Positions 56,917 to 64,000 of a stretch of 64,000 bases of DNA are shown here, in pieces. The position numbers and the translations under genes are program-made. The stretch's first letter is position 1, and each line of letters starts with the position of its first letter. Source of the DNA: VRUE01 sp963697695 (lineage in GTDB: Bacteria; Actinomycetota; Thermoleophilia; Solirubrobacterales; 70-9). The stretch covers positions 310,001 to 374,000 of the forward strand of contig OY969094.1 in the NCBI GenBank assembly GCA_963697695.1. The letters are read 5' to 3'. The notes below the pieces were generated by a model. That model saw nothing but the letters and a program-made list of their open reading frames with translations, had not been told where the DNA came from and ran no database searches.

Positions 56917-59401
56917 GCAACGACCCGCCGATCTTCTCCAGCTCAGCTTCGATCGAGCCGCGCAGCCGATTGACCTCCTCGTCGGTCAGGGTCCGGTCGG
57001 GCGCACGGAACTCGAGCCGCAGGGCGAGGCTCTTGCGGCCCTCCCCCAGCTGCTCGCCTTCGAAGAGATCGAAGACGGAAGCCGTGTGCAACAGCTCACC
57101 GCCGCCCGCGATGACGGCGCCGTGAACTTCCGCCGAGGAGACCCCGTCGGAGACGACGACCGCGAGGTCCTGATAGACGGCTGGGAAGGTGGTGACGTCC
57201 TCGTAGGTCTCTTCGCCGGCCGAGGCGGCTCCGACCAGCGGCGCCGCTCCGACTTCGAAGGCGACCGCGGAGTTCAGATCCCAGGCCCGGCAGACGAGTG
57301 GGTGGAGCTCACCGATCCAGCCCGCCGGAACGCCGCCCGCGATGACCGCGGCAGAGCGTCCGGGATGAAGGAACGGCTCTTCCGCCGACTCGAAGGCGAG
57401 CTCCGAGCCGAACCGCTCGGCGAGAGCTTCGAGCTCCCCCTTGAGCGAGAAGAAGTCGGCCACCTCGCGACCTCCCCGCCACGATGCCGGGGTCAGGGTC
57501 CCCACTGCTAGACAGCCGAAACGATGGGGCTCGGCCACCGGCGCCGGACGCTCACCAGGGAAGTCCCCGCCGAGCGCGCTCACAGAACGATTTTCCGCCC
57601 CATCGGCGTATTTCAGGCCCGCCGGCGGGGTGGTCAGATAGACACGGCCCGACTCGAAGAGGGCGACGCGGTCGGCGCCACGCGAGAGGTTGCGCTGAGC
57701 GACGTCGAGCAGCGAGCCGAGCAGGGTCGTGCGCATCGCCGATTGCTCCTCCGAAAGGGGATTGGCGATGACAACCCGCTCGGCGCGTGGATCGCCGGCC
57801 TCGATTCTCAGCCTGGCGGGCTCTCTGGGATCAGTGAAGCTCCAGCCGACGACCTCGTCGAAGCCGAGGTCGCGCAGGGCGTCCTCGGCGCGACGGCGCA
57901 ACCGCTGCTCCCGGGTCAGGCCACCGACCTGACCGGCACCGGCGGGCAGCGTGCTCGGCAGGTGCTCGTCGAGCCCGTGCACCCGGGCCACCTCCTCGAT
58001 CAGGTCGACCTCGCGGGTGACGTCGTAGTGGCGGTCGGGCGGCACCGTCACCTCGAGGTCCTCGCCCGCCACCTCGACGCCGAAGCCGAGGCGCTTCAAG
58101 TAAGCAGCCTGGTCCTCCTGGGGGATCTGCATTCCCAGCAGACCCTCGACCCGCGCCGCGCGCAGGGTGAGCTGCTGCGCCAGCGGAGCCTCGACAGCGA
58201 CGTCGATCGTGCCGGGGACGAGCTTTGCCCCGCAGAGCTCGACCATCAGCCGCGAGGCAATCCGCTGCCCCCTGAGGCAGAGCTCCGGGTGAAGTTGCTT
58301 CTCGAAGCGGGAGGAGGCCTCGGAGCGCAGCCCGAGCATGCGCGAGGTGCGCAGGATGTTGGTCCCGTTCCAGTTGGCGACCTCGAGCAGGACCCGGGTC
58401 GTCTCACCCGAGACCTCGGACACTTGCCCGCCCATGATCCCGGCGATGCCCGAGGGCCCGTTGCGGTCGCAGACCAGGACCGTCTCGGCGTCGAAGGTCC
58501 GCTCGACATCGTCCAGCGTCGTCATCCGCTCGCCTTCGATCGCCGTGCGCACCACCAGCTCGCCGCCGGGGACCTTGTCGAGGTCGAAGGCGTGCAGCGG
58601 CTGGGCGGTGAGCAGCATCACGTAGTTGGTGATGTCGACGACGTTGTTAATCGGCCGCTGTCCGGCGGCGGTCAGCCGTGCCTGCAGCCACATCGGCGAG
58701 GGGCCGATGGTGACGTCGGTGAAGACGCGGGCGGTGAAACGAGGACAGAGGTCCGGCACCTCCACGCTCACCGAGGCGTAGTCGCCGGCCTCGCCCTCCC
58801 CCGTCGCCTCTGCATCCTTGGCCCAGGGCTCCGGGCCGAGCGCAGCTGCGGAGATCGCGTACACCTCGCGGGCAACGCCGTAGACGCCGAAGCAGTCGAC
58901 CCGGTTCGGGGTCAGCTCCAGCTCAAGCACCGGCTCTGCGATCGGCAGCACCTCGGCGAGTGGCGTGCCGGGGGGCAGGCCATCGTCCTCGAGCACGAGG
59001 ATCCCCGGCGGGCCCTCCCCCAGCTCCAGCTCCGAGGCGGCGCAGATCATCCCCATCGAGACGACGCCGCGCAGCTTCGCCTTGCCGATCTTGTGACCGC
59101 CCGGCAGCGTCGCTCCCGGCAGGGCGACCGGGACCGTCTGACCGGCCTCGACGTTGGGGGCGCCGCAGACGACGGTGCGCTCGCCGTCGCCGGTGTCGAG
59201 CGTGCAGACGCGCAGCCGGTCGGCGTTGGGGTGGGGCTCGGCCGCCAGCACCTTGCCGACGACGAACCCCTCGGACGAGGGTGGACCGATCGTGCCGACC
59301 CGCTCGACCTCGGTCCCGGTCATCGCCAGGCGCTCGGCGAGCTCCTCCGGCCCGACACCCGGGTCGCAGTACTCGCGCAGCCATGCGTAGGGCACTCTCA
59401 C
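56909..59401 (-). CDS. pheT: Phenylalanyl-tRNA synthetase beta subunit
   Basis: The 830-residue subunit has the EMAP-like tRNA-binding domain (about 40-150, GKVLAAEPHPNADRLRVC), the B3/B4 editing domain, the B5 domain, a catalytic-like core and the C-terminal FDX-ACB anticodon-binding domain (about 735-830). It forms the (alpha-beta)2 enzyme with PheS. It overlaps pheS by 4 nt and argC by 8 nt. Confidence 0.96.
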   Translation of the reverse strand: MRVPYAWLREYCDPGVGPEELAERLAMTGTEVERVGTIGPPSSEGFVVGKVLAAEPHPNADRLRVCTLDTGDGERTVVCGAPNVEAGQTVPVALPGATLPGGHKIGKAKLRGVVSMGMICAASELELGEGPPGILVLEDDGLPPGTPLAEVLPIAEPVLELELTPNRVDCFGVYGVAREVYAISAAALGPEPWAKDAEATGEGEAGDYASVSVEVPDLCPRFTARVFTDVTIGPSPMWLQARLTAAGQRPINNVVDITNYVMLLTAQPLHAFDLDKVPGGELVVRTAIEGERMTTLDDVERTFDAETVLVCDRNGPSGIAGIMGGQVSEVSGETTRVLLEVANWNGTNILRTSRMLGLRSEASSRFEKQLHPELCLRGQRIASRLMVELCGAKLVPGTIDVAVEAPLAQQLTLRAARVEGLLGMQIPQEDQAAYLKRLGFGVEVAGEDLEVTVPPDRHYDVTREVDLIEEVARVHGLDEHLPSTLPAGAGQVGGLTREQRLRRRAEDALRDLGFDEVVGWSFTDPREPARLRIEAGDPRAERVVIANPLSEEQSAMRTTLLGSLLDVAQRNLSRGADRVALFESGRVYLTTPPAGLKYADGAENRSVSALGGDFPGERPAPVAEPHRFGCLAVGTLTPASWRGGREVADFFSLKGELEALAERFGSELAFESAEEPFLHPGRSAAVIAGGVPAGWIGELHPLVCRAWDLNSAVAFEVGAAPLVGAASAGEETYEDVTTFPAVYQDLAVVVSDGVSSAEVHGAVIAGGGELLHTASVFDLFEGEQLGEGRKSLALRLEFRAPDRTLTDEEVNRLRGSIEAELEKIGGSLRG

Positions 59402-60456
59402 CGGAACTGCTCCAGGACTCGCACGTCGTTGTCGAAGAAACGACGCAGGTCGGGGACGCCGTGGCGCAGCATCGCGATCCGCTCGACGCCCATACCGAAG
59501 GCGAACCCCTGGACGCGCTCGGGGTCATAGCCGTTGCCCTCGACGAAGCCGAGCACGTTGGGGTCGACCATGCCGGCCCCACCGACCTCGATCCAGCCGA
59601 TGCCCTTGCAGAGGTTGCAGCGCATACCGCTATCGAGGGCACCCGTGCCCTCGCACTGGTAGCAGGAGACGTCGAACTCGACGCTGGGCTCGGTGAAGGG
59701 GAAGAAGTGAGGGCGCATCCGGGCCTCGCGGCTGCCGCCGAAGATCGCGCTCAGCATCTCAGTGAGAGTCCCCTGCAGGTCGGCGAGGGTGATTCCCTCG
59801 CCGATCGCCAGACCCTCGACCTGGTGGAACATCGGGCTGTGGGTGGCGTCGGAGTCGCGCCGGTAGACCTTGCCCGGCATGATCACGAAGATCGGCGGGG
59901 GATCGGACTCCATCCCACGCACCTGCACCGGCGAGGTGTGGGTGCGCAGCAGGATCTCCGGGTCGGACTGGATGTAGAAGGTGTCCTGCAGCATCCGCGC
60001 CGGGTGGCCGGGTGGATGGTTGAGCGCGGTGAAGTTGTAGTAGTCGTGCTCGACCTCCGGACCCTCGATCACCCTGTAGCCGAGGCCGATCATCACGTCC
60101 TCGATCTGGCGCGTGGTGCGGGTGATCAGATGGAGATGTCCGGTGGGCTGCGCCGGGGCACCGGGCAGCGTCACGTCGATCCGGTCCTCTACCAGCTGAG
60201 ACTCAACCTCGCCGGCATCGAGCACTGCGGCTCTTGTCTCGAGCAGCGACTCCAGTGCTTTGCGCGCCTGGTTGGCATCGGCCCCGACTTTGCCCCGTTC
60301 CTCTGCGGGCAGTTCGGAGATGCCGCGCAGGATCGACGTCAGCTCGGCCTTGCGGCCGAGGTAGCGCACCCGCAGCTCCTCCAGCTCGGCGGTACCGGCC
60401 GCAGCCTCGATCGCCGTGGCGGCCTCGGCCCTGATCTTCTCGATCCGCTCAAGCAT
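59398..60456 (-). CDS. pheS: Phenylalanyl-tRNA synthetase alpha subunit
   Basis: The 352-residue class II catalytic subunit has an N-terminal coiled coil, motif 2 (GKVYRRDSDATHSPMFHQVEG) and motif 3 (GFAFGMGVERIAMLRHGV). The segment SCYQCEGTGALDSG/CNLCKGIGW carries two CxxC pairs between motifs 2 and 3, an insertion known in part of the PheS family. It overlaps trmH by 8 nt and pheT by 4 nt. Confidence 0.96.
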   Translation of the reverse strand: MLERIEKIRAEAATAIEAAAGTAELEELRVRYLGRKAELTSILRGISELPAEERGKVGADANQARKALESLLETRAAVLDAGEVESQLVEDRIDVTLPGAPAQPTGHLHLITRTTRQIEDVMIGLGYRVIEGPEVEHDYYNFTALNHPPGHPARMLQDTFYIQSDPEILLRTHTSPVQVRGMESDPPPIFVIMPGKVYRRDSDATHSPMFHQVEGLAIGEGITLADLQGTLTEMLSAIFGGSREARMRPHFFPFTEPSVEFDVSCYQCEGTGALDSGMRCNLCKGIGWIEVGGAGMVDPNVLGFVEGNGYDPERVQGFAFGMGVERIAMLRHGVPDLRRFFDNDVRVLEQFR

Positions 60457-61168
60457 CGGGCTGGGCCTCCGGCATGGCGAGCGACGATATCCGCTCGGCG
60501 CAGATCGCCGCCACGGCGGCGACGTTGAGCGACTCGGCGCCGCCGTGGCGCAGGGGAATCGTCACCCGGGTATCACAGCGGGCGAGCACCTCCTCGGGTA
60601 GGCCCTCCCGCTCGGCGCCGAGGCAAATCGTCGCGGCTCCCTCCAGGCCGCCGAGCTCCTCGCCGCCGTGCGCGACCAGAGCCGCACGCGGCTCTGGAGT
60701 CTCGTCGACGGCGCCCCGGGCGATGGCCTGGCCGAAGACCGAGCCCATGCTTGCCCGCACAGCCTTCGGCGAGAAGGGATCGGCGCAGTCAGGTCCAAGC
60801 ACCAGGGTGGTGTCGAGCAGGGCGTGCGTCGTGCGCACGATCGCGCCGACGTTGCCGGGATCGGCGATCCCGTGCAGGTAGACGCAGCTCGAGCCGACCC
60901 GCTCGGACCAGCACTGCGGCCAGACCGCGATCGCCCGGGTTCCGGACCCGAGGTTCGAAACCCCGGCAAGCAGCTCCGGGTCGACCTCCTCGCCGCCGAG
61001 GCCGCTGCCCGCAGCGGTGAGCAGGAAACGCGGCTCAATACCGGCGGCGAGGCCGGCCTCGAACAGGTCCTCGCCCTCGGTGACGAACGCACCCTCGCGC
61101 TCGCGGTGCTTGCGCTCGCGCAGCTTGCGCACCAGCTTCAGCTTCTCGTTTTGGGGGCTCTCGATCAT
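60449..61168 (-). CDS. TrmH/SpoU-family RNA 2'-O-methyltransferase
   Basis: The 239-residue protein has an N-terminal L30e-like substrate-binding domain and the SPOUT knot, with motifs GIADPGNVGAIVRT, CLGAEREGLPEEVL and IPLRHGGAESLNVAAVAAI. The target (23S rRNA or tRNA) cannot be told from sequence. It is the first gene of the eleven-gene operon. A purine-rich stretch (AGGAGAAG) lies upstream, but no convincing promoter is seen in the 50 bp after the rplT terminator. Confidence 0.9.
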   Translation of the reverse strand: MIESPQNEKLKLVRKLRERKHREREGAFVTEGEDLFEAGLAAGIEPRFLLTAAGSGLGGEEVDPELLAGVSNLGSGTRAIAVWPQCWSERVGSSCVYLHGIADPGNVGAIVRTTHALLDTTLVLGPDCADPFSPKAVRASMGSVFGQAIARGAVDETPEPRAALVAHGGEELGGLEGAATICLGAEREGLPEEVLARCDTRVTIPLRHGGAESLNVAAVAAICAERISSLAMPEAQPDA

Positions 61169-61221
61169 CGAGTTGGTCCTGCGGGTATGTCTTTCTGGTC
61201 CTCTGTTTCTTCTCCTGGAAC

Positions 61222-61249
61222 AAAAAAGCGGGCCGTGAAAACGGCCCGC
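61222..61249 (-). terminator. Intrinsic terminator of rpmI-rplT
   Basis: On the minus strand GCGGGCCGT, loop TTTC, ACGGCCCGC, then TTTTTT: a perfect 9 bp GC stem with a U-run, 26 nt after the rplT stop. It is the clearest Rho-independent terminator in the window and separates rpmI-rplT from the trmH-phe-arg operon. Confidence 0.92.
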
Positions 61250-61275
61250 CCGGGAAAGTGGAGTCTGGGTTGCGG

Positions 61276-61635
61276 CTAGGCGGCCGCACCCTCCCGGGCT
61301 AGCTCCACAAATCGGCGAAACGCATCGCGGTCGTTGACCGCGATGTCGGCGAGCATCTTGCGGTTGACCTCGACCCCGGCCCCGTTGAGGCCGTGGATCA
61401 GTTCGGAGTAGCTCATGCCCTCCAGCCGCGCCGCAGCGTTGATACGGGTGATCCAGAGCCGGCGGAAATCGCGCTTGCGGTTGCGCCGGTCGCGGTAGGC
61501 GTACATCCCCGAGCGTTGCACCTGCTCTTTGGCGAAGCGGTAGGAGGAATGCTTGCGGCCGAAGTAGCCCTTGGCTTCTTTCAGCACCTTGCGGCGCTTC
61601 TTGCGCGCGTGAACTGAGCGCTTGACCCGGCTCAC
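61276..61635 (-). CDS. rplT: 50S ribosomal protein L20
   Basis: The 119-residue protein is a normal-length L20 (VKRSVHARKKRRKVLKEAKG, RRLWITRINAAAR), needed for early 50S assembly. It is coupled to rpmI by a 4 nt overlap and followed by a strong terminator. In many bacteria L20 represses the infC-rpmI-rplT mRNA; here infC is separated, so such control could act only on rpmI-rplT unless both leaders carry a site. Confidence 0.97.
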   Translation of the reverse strand: MSRVKRSVHARKKRRKVLKEAKGYFGRKHSSYRFAKEQVQRSGMYAYRDRRNRKRDFRRLWITRINAAARLEGMSYSELIHGLNGAGVEVNRKMLADIAVNDRDAFRRFVELAREGAAA

Positions 61636-61832
61636 TTGCCGCCTCCGAGCAGGTTCCGCACCGACTTAGTGTCTGCCGGCGAGATCTCCACCGGCCGTGC
61701 CATCCGCCGCTTGCGCTTCGGCGACTTCTTCTCGAGGATATGGCTCGAGTAAGCCCGCCGCCCGCGCAGCTTGCCGGTGGCGGTCTTGCGAAAGCGCTTC
61801 TTGGCGCCGGAGTGTGTCTTCATCTTGGGCAC
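61632..61832 (-). CDS. rpmI: 50S ribosomal protein L35
   Basis: The 66-residue protein (MPKMKTHSGAKKRFRKTATGKL) is a standard L35. The start is the GTG at 61832, with an ATG three codons later. It lies 86 bp from the divergent wecB start. No clear -10 at the leaderless distance was found; a CAATAG sequence nearby is a weak candidate. Confidence 0.95.
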   Translation of the reverse strand: MPKMKTHSGAKKRFRKTATGKLRGRRAYSSHILEKKSPKRKRRMARPVEISPADTKSVRNLLGGGK

Positions 61833-61904
61833 GGGTTCGCTATTGAAGCAGACCGGCGCACACCGGCGCCCGCTGTCCCACGAGGTGACGGCAGAGGCGC
61901 AGGG

Positions 61905-61910
61905 TACTGT
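61905..61910 (+). promoter_or_regulatory. -10-like TACTGT of wecB (leaderless)
   Basis: TACTGT ends 8 nt before the wecB ATG in the 86 bp wecB/rpmI divergent gap. Confidence 0.45.
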
Positions 61911-61918
61911 GGCGCCGG

Positions 61919-63001
61919 ATGCGGATCGTCTACGTGATCGGGACCCGCCCGAACTTCGTCAAGACGGCGCCGGTGATCGGCGCCCTGCGCGAGCGCCTGC
62001 CCGACGGCCGGCACGCGGTGGTCCACACCGGACAGCACTACGACCGGCTGATGTCAGAGATCTTCCTCGAGGAGCTGGGCGTGCCGGCACCGGATCACAT
62101 GCTCGAGGTCGGCTCGGGCAGCCACGCGCAGCAGACGGCGCGGGTGATCGAGCGGCTGGAGCCGGTGCTGGAGGAGGAGCGGCCGGACCTGGTCGTGGTT
62201 CCGGGCGACGTCAACTCGACCCTGGCGGCGGCGCTGACCGCGGCGAAGATGCAGATCCCGGTCGCCCACATCGAGGCCGGCCTGCGCAGCTTCGACCGCA
62301 CGATGCCCGAGGAGCTGAACCGGATCGTCGTCGACCGGATCTCCGACCTCCTCTTCCTCCACAGCGACGAGGCGATCGAGAACCTGCGCGCGGAGGGGAT
62401 CGCCGAGGAGCGCGTGCACCTCGTCGGCAACACGATGATCGACACCCTGGTCGCCCTGGAGGAGCGTTTTCGCGCAGCCGAAACGGCGCAGCGGCTCGGG
62501 GTCGAGCAGGGCTCCTACGTCCTGGTCACCCTGCACCGCCCCGCCCTGGTCGACGGTCCGCTGCTGGCGGAGACGATCTCCCGGCTGGCCGCGATCGCGC
62601 GCGAGATGCCGGTCGTCTTCCCGGTCCACCCGCGGACGCGCAAGATGATGGAGGCGGTCGAGTCCGACCACCCGGGCCTGCTGCTCTGCGAGCCGCTCGG
62701 CTACCTCGACTTCCTCTCCCTGCTCGCCGACGCCGGCGCCGTCCTCACCGATTCCGGCGGGGTCCAGGAGGAGACGACCTATCTCGGCATCCCCTGCTTC
62801 ACCCTGCGCGACAACACCGAGCGCCCGGTGACGATCAACGCCGGCACCAACACCCTGCTCGGCCTAGACCCCACCGCGATCGCAACCATCCCATCGGCGC
62901 TCGCGGCGCGTCCCGCCAAGACGCCCGAGCCACCTCCGCTCTGGGACGGGCAGGCGGCTGAGCGAATCGCCGATGCGCTGACGAAACCAGCTGCTGCTTA
63001 A
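61919..63001 (+). CDS. wecB: UDP-N-acetylglucosamine 2-epimerase (non-hydrolysing)
   Basis: WecB interconverts UDP-GlcNAc and UDP-ManNAc for cell-surface polymers. The 360-residue GT-B-fold protein has GTRPNFVKTAPVI, HTGQHYD, PGDVNSTLA, HIEAGLRSFDRTMPEELNR, TLHRP and TDSGGVQEE. It sits on the plus strand between infC and rpmI, which are normally adjacent. Its TAA shares four bases (TTAA) with the convergent infC stop. Confidence 0.95.
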   Translation: MRIVYVIGTRPNFVKTAPVIGALRERLPDGRHAVVHTGQHYDRLMSEIFLEELGVPAPDHMLEVGSGSHAQQTARVIERLEPVLEEERPDLVVVPGDVNSTLAAALTAAKMQIPVAHIEAGLRSFDRTMPEELNRIVVDRISDLLFLHSDEAIENLRAEGIAEERVHLVGNTMIDTLVALEERFRAAETAQRLGVEQGSYVLVTLHRPALVDGPLLAETISRLAAIAREMPVVFPVHPRTRKMMEAVESDHPGLLLCEPLGYLDFLSLLADAGAVLTDSGGVQEETTYLGIPCFTLRDNTERPVTINAGTNTLLGLDPTAIATIPSALAARPAKTPEPPPLWDGQAAERIADALTKPAAA

Positions 63002-63750
63002 GCGGCGGCGTCGTCGGCTGGAGGTGCGTCGTCGGCTGGGGTGGCCTCCGCAGCCGCAGGAGCATCGTCAGCCGGCGTGGCCTCGGCGGCCGCAGAGGTG
63101 TCGTCAGCCGGCGCGGCCGCGACAGCCTCATCGGCCGGCTTCTCCTCACCAACCCCGGTCTCTGGAGCCTCTTTCACCTCGGACTCGGACTCGGCTTTCG
63201 CCACCTCTTTACCCGGCGCCAGCAACATGCTCATGTTGCGCCCTTCCTGCAGCGGTGCCGACTCGATCACGGCCAGCCCGTCGAGGTCCTCGAAGAGGCG
63301 CTGCAGCAGCGCCCTTCCCCGCTCCGGGTGCGCCTGCTCGCGGCCGCGGAACATGATCGTGATCTTGACCTTGTCCTGGTGGCGGAGGAAGCGCTCGACG
63401 TGGCCCTTCTTGGTTTCGTAGTCGTGATTGGCGATCTTCGGCCGCAGCTTGATCTCACGAATGTTGACCTGCTGCTGGTGCTTGCGGGCCGCCTTCTGCT
63501 TCTGCTCCTGCTCGTACTTGTACTTCGAGTAGTCGAGCAGGCGAGTCACGGGAGGTTTCGAGTTGGGCGCGACCTCGACCAGGTCGAGGTCGGCCTCCTG
63601 GGCGCGTTTCAGCGCCTCGGTGATCTCGACCACCCCGAGCTGCTCCCCCTCGGCACCGATCAGGCGAACCTGAGGAACGCGGATGCGCTCGTTTATCCGA
63701 GTCGTGTCGCGCTCTGGTGGGCGCCGATCGAACCTGCGCGGGACCGGCAC
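62998..63750 (-). CDS. infC: Translation initiation factor IF-3 with Ala/Asp-rich tail
   Basis: The IF-3 core (about 1-180) is complete: RINERIRVPQVRLIGAEGEQLG, VTRLLDYSKYKYEQEQK, IREIKLRPKIANHDYETKKGHVERFL and FRGREQAHPERGR. A tail of ~65 residues follows (repeats of ADDAPAAAEATP), acidic and probably disordered. The start is GTG at 63750; an ATA immediately before it is the only other in-frame option, because TAG precedes that. IF-3 genes often use rare start codons for autoregulation. A promoter and a leader hairpin lie upstream. Confidence 0.95.
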   Translation of the reverse strand: MPVPRRFDRRPPERDTTRINERIRVPQVRLIGAEGEQLGVVEITEALKRAQEADLDLVEVAPNSKPPVTRLLDYSKYKYEQEQKQKAARKHQQQVNIREIKLRPKIANHDYETKKGHVERFLRHQDKVKITIMFRGREQAHPERGRALLQRLFEDLDGLAVIESAPLQEGRNMSMLLAPGKEVAKAESESEVKEAPETGVGEEKPADEAVAAAPADDTSAAAEATPADDAPAAAEATPADDAPPADDAAA

Positions 63751-63795
63751 TATCTAAGTGAGAGGTGGAGCTTCAAGCGGACGAGAGGTAGGGAC

Positions 63796-63840
63796 GAAGG
63801 CACGGGTCGCTCAGCGGCGCAAGCTGTGTTGGGTGCCTTC
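63796..63840 (-). promoter_or_regulatory. infC leader hairpin
   Basis: In the predicted 5' UTR, GAAGGCAC pairs perfectly with GTGCCTTC across 29 nt that include an inner CAGC/GCTG stem. It starts within ~10 nt of the predicted transcription start and ends 45 nt before the GTG. It could be a protein-binding leader (IF-3 or a ribosomal protein) or an mRNA stabiliser. Confidence 0.5.
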
Positions 63841-63855
63841 AGTCAAGTGCTCCGC

Positions 63856-63883
63856 AGTATAGGCACAAGGCGGCGCTTGGCAA
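63856..63883 (-). promoter_or_regulatory. infC promoter
   Basis: TTGCCA, 16 nt, TATACT: a good SigA-type promoter in the 143 bp thrS-infC gap, giving a leader of about 98 nt. It shows that leadered promoters with both boxes exist beside the leaderless ones. Confidence 0.65.
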
Positions 63884-63893
63884 CAGCTCGAGC

Positions 63894-64000
63894 TCAGGCC
63901 TGTTTGCTCTCGCCACGCACACGGGCGGCGAACTCGCTGACGGACAGCGCCCCCACCTCGCCCTCCTCGTGCGAGCGAACGGCCACCGCGCCGGCCTCCT
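63894..64000 (-). CDS. thrS: Threonyl-tRNA synthetase, C-terminal end
   Basis: The last 35 residues before the stop at 63894 (AVAVRSHEEGEVGALSVSEF...) match the C-terminus of ThrRS, the end of the anticodon-binding domain. The rest lies beyond the window. The order thrS-infC is common in bacteria and supports the call. Confidence 0.85.
   Translation of the reverse strand, partial: EAGAVAVRSHEEGEVGALSVSEFAARVRGESKQA

Noticed and set aside
59640..59720. CxxC pairs in PheS as a novel zinc insertion
   Set aside because: The same Cys-rich segment between motifs 2 and 3 occurs in many PheS proteins, so it is not unusual.

Overview
The window is a GC-rich, gene-dense bacterial chromosome segment with no plasmid, prophage or CRISPR signature. 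Family-level signals point to an actinobacterium: mycobacterial-type SerC, an Ada-AlkA fusion glycosylase, an Rpf-like transglycosylase, a menaquinone pathway, type II NADH dehydrogenase, GatCAB with a single GltX, and many apparently leaderless genes. Thermoleophilia/Solirubrobacterales is my best guess, but that is inference from gene content, not from a marker alignment.

Layout. 0-5.3 kb: end of a secreted protein, then the serine operon serC-serA-quinone oxidoreductase (minus), and a DUF4389 membrane protein with a cupin (plus). 5.3-5.7 kb: a non-coding island with two inverted copies of a ~90 bp repeat. 5.7-17.5 kb: menaquinone genes (menE minus; menB, menA, menC, menD plus; menF minus) interleaved with branched-chain amino acid genes (ilvC, ilvN, ilvB) and a secreted beta-propeller. 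17.6-22.6 kb: a surface-glycan cluster with a UDP-sulfoquinovose synthase homologue, two tandem GT39-like membrane glycosyltransferases and a DUF2304-GT2 fusion. 22.5-26.2 kb: Ada-AlkA, a SnoaL-like protein, a zinc-ribbon membrane protein and NDH-2 behind a Rex-like operator. 26.3-29.5 kb: gatC-gatA-gatB. 29.5-32.6 kb: two membrane proteins and a GMC oxidoreductase. 32.6-37.4 kb: pcrA-folD and cysK-cysE. 37.5-41.1 kb: HicAB, an MBL hydrolase, an Rrf2 regulator, a LuxR response regulator and an HDOD-LuxR protein. 41.2-45.7 kb: gltX, a tRNA-like locus with an inverted copy of its anticodon arm, nfo, an acyl-CoA dehydrogenase and a Cys-rich protein. 45.7-50.3 kb: dnaE and an Rpf-like lytic transglycosylase. 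50.4-61.2 kb: one 11-gene operon (trmH-pheS-pheT-argC-argJ-argB-argD-orf150-orf119-argG-orf50) in which every junction overlaps by 1-8 nt. 61.3-64 kb: rpmI-rplT, wecB on the opposite strand, infC and the end of thrS.

Across the window, 15 transcription-unit-leading genes carry a TANNNT -10-like hexamer only 6-10 nt before the start codon, which would place transcription start on or next to the start codon (leaderless mRNA). Other leading genes (infC, the DUF4389 gene, the SnoaL-like gene) have a leader, a Shine-Dalgarno sequence, or both. The most unusual loci are the sulfoquinovose/GT-C cluster, the fully overlapping phe-arg operon with three unknown small proteins, the split infC/rpmI-rplT locus, the tRNA-like locus and the 5.3-5.7 kb repeat pair.
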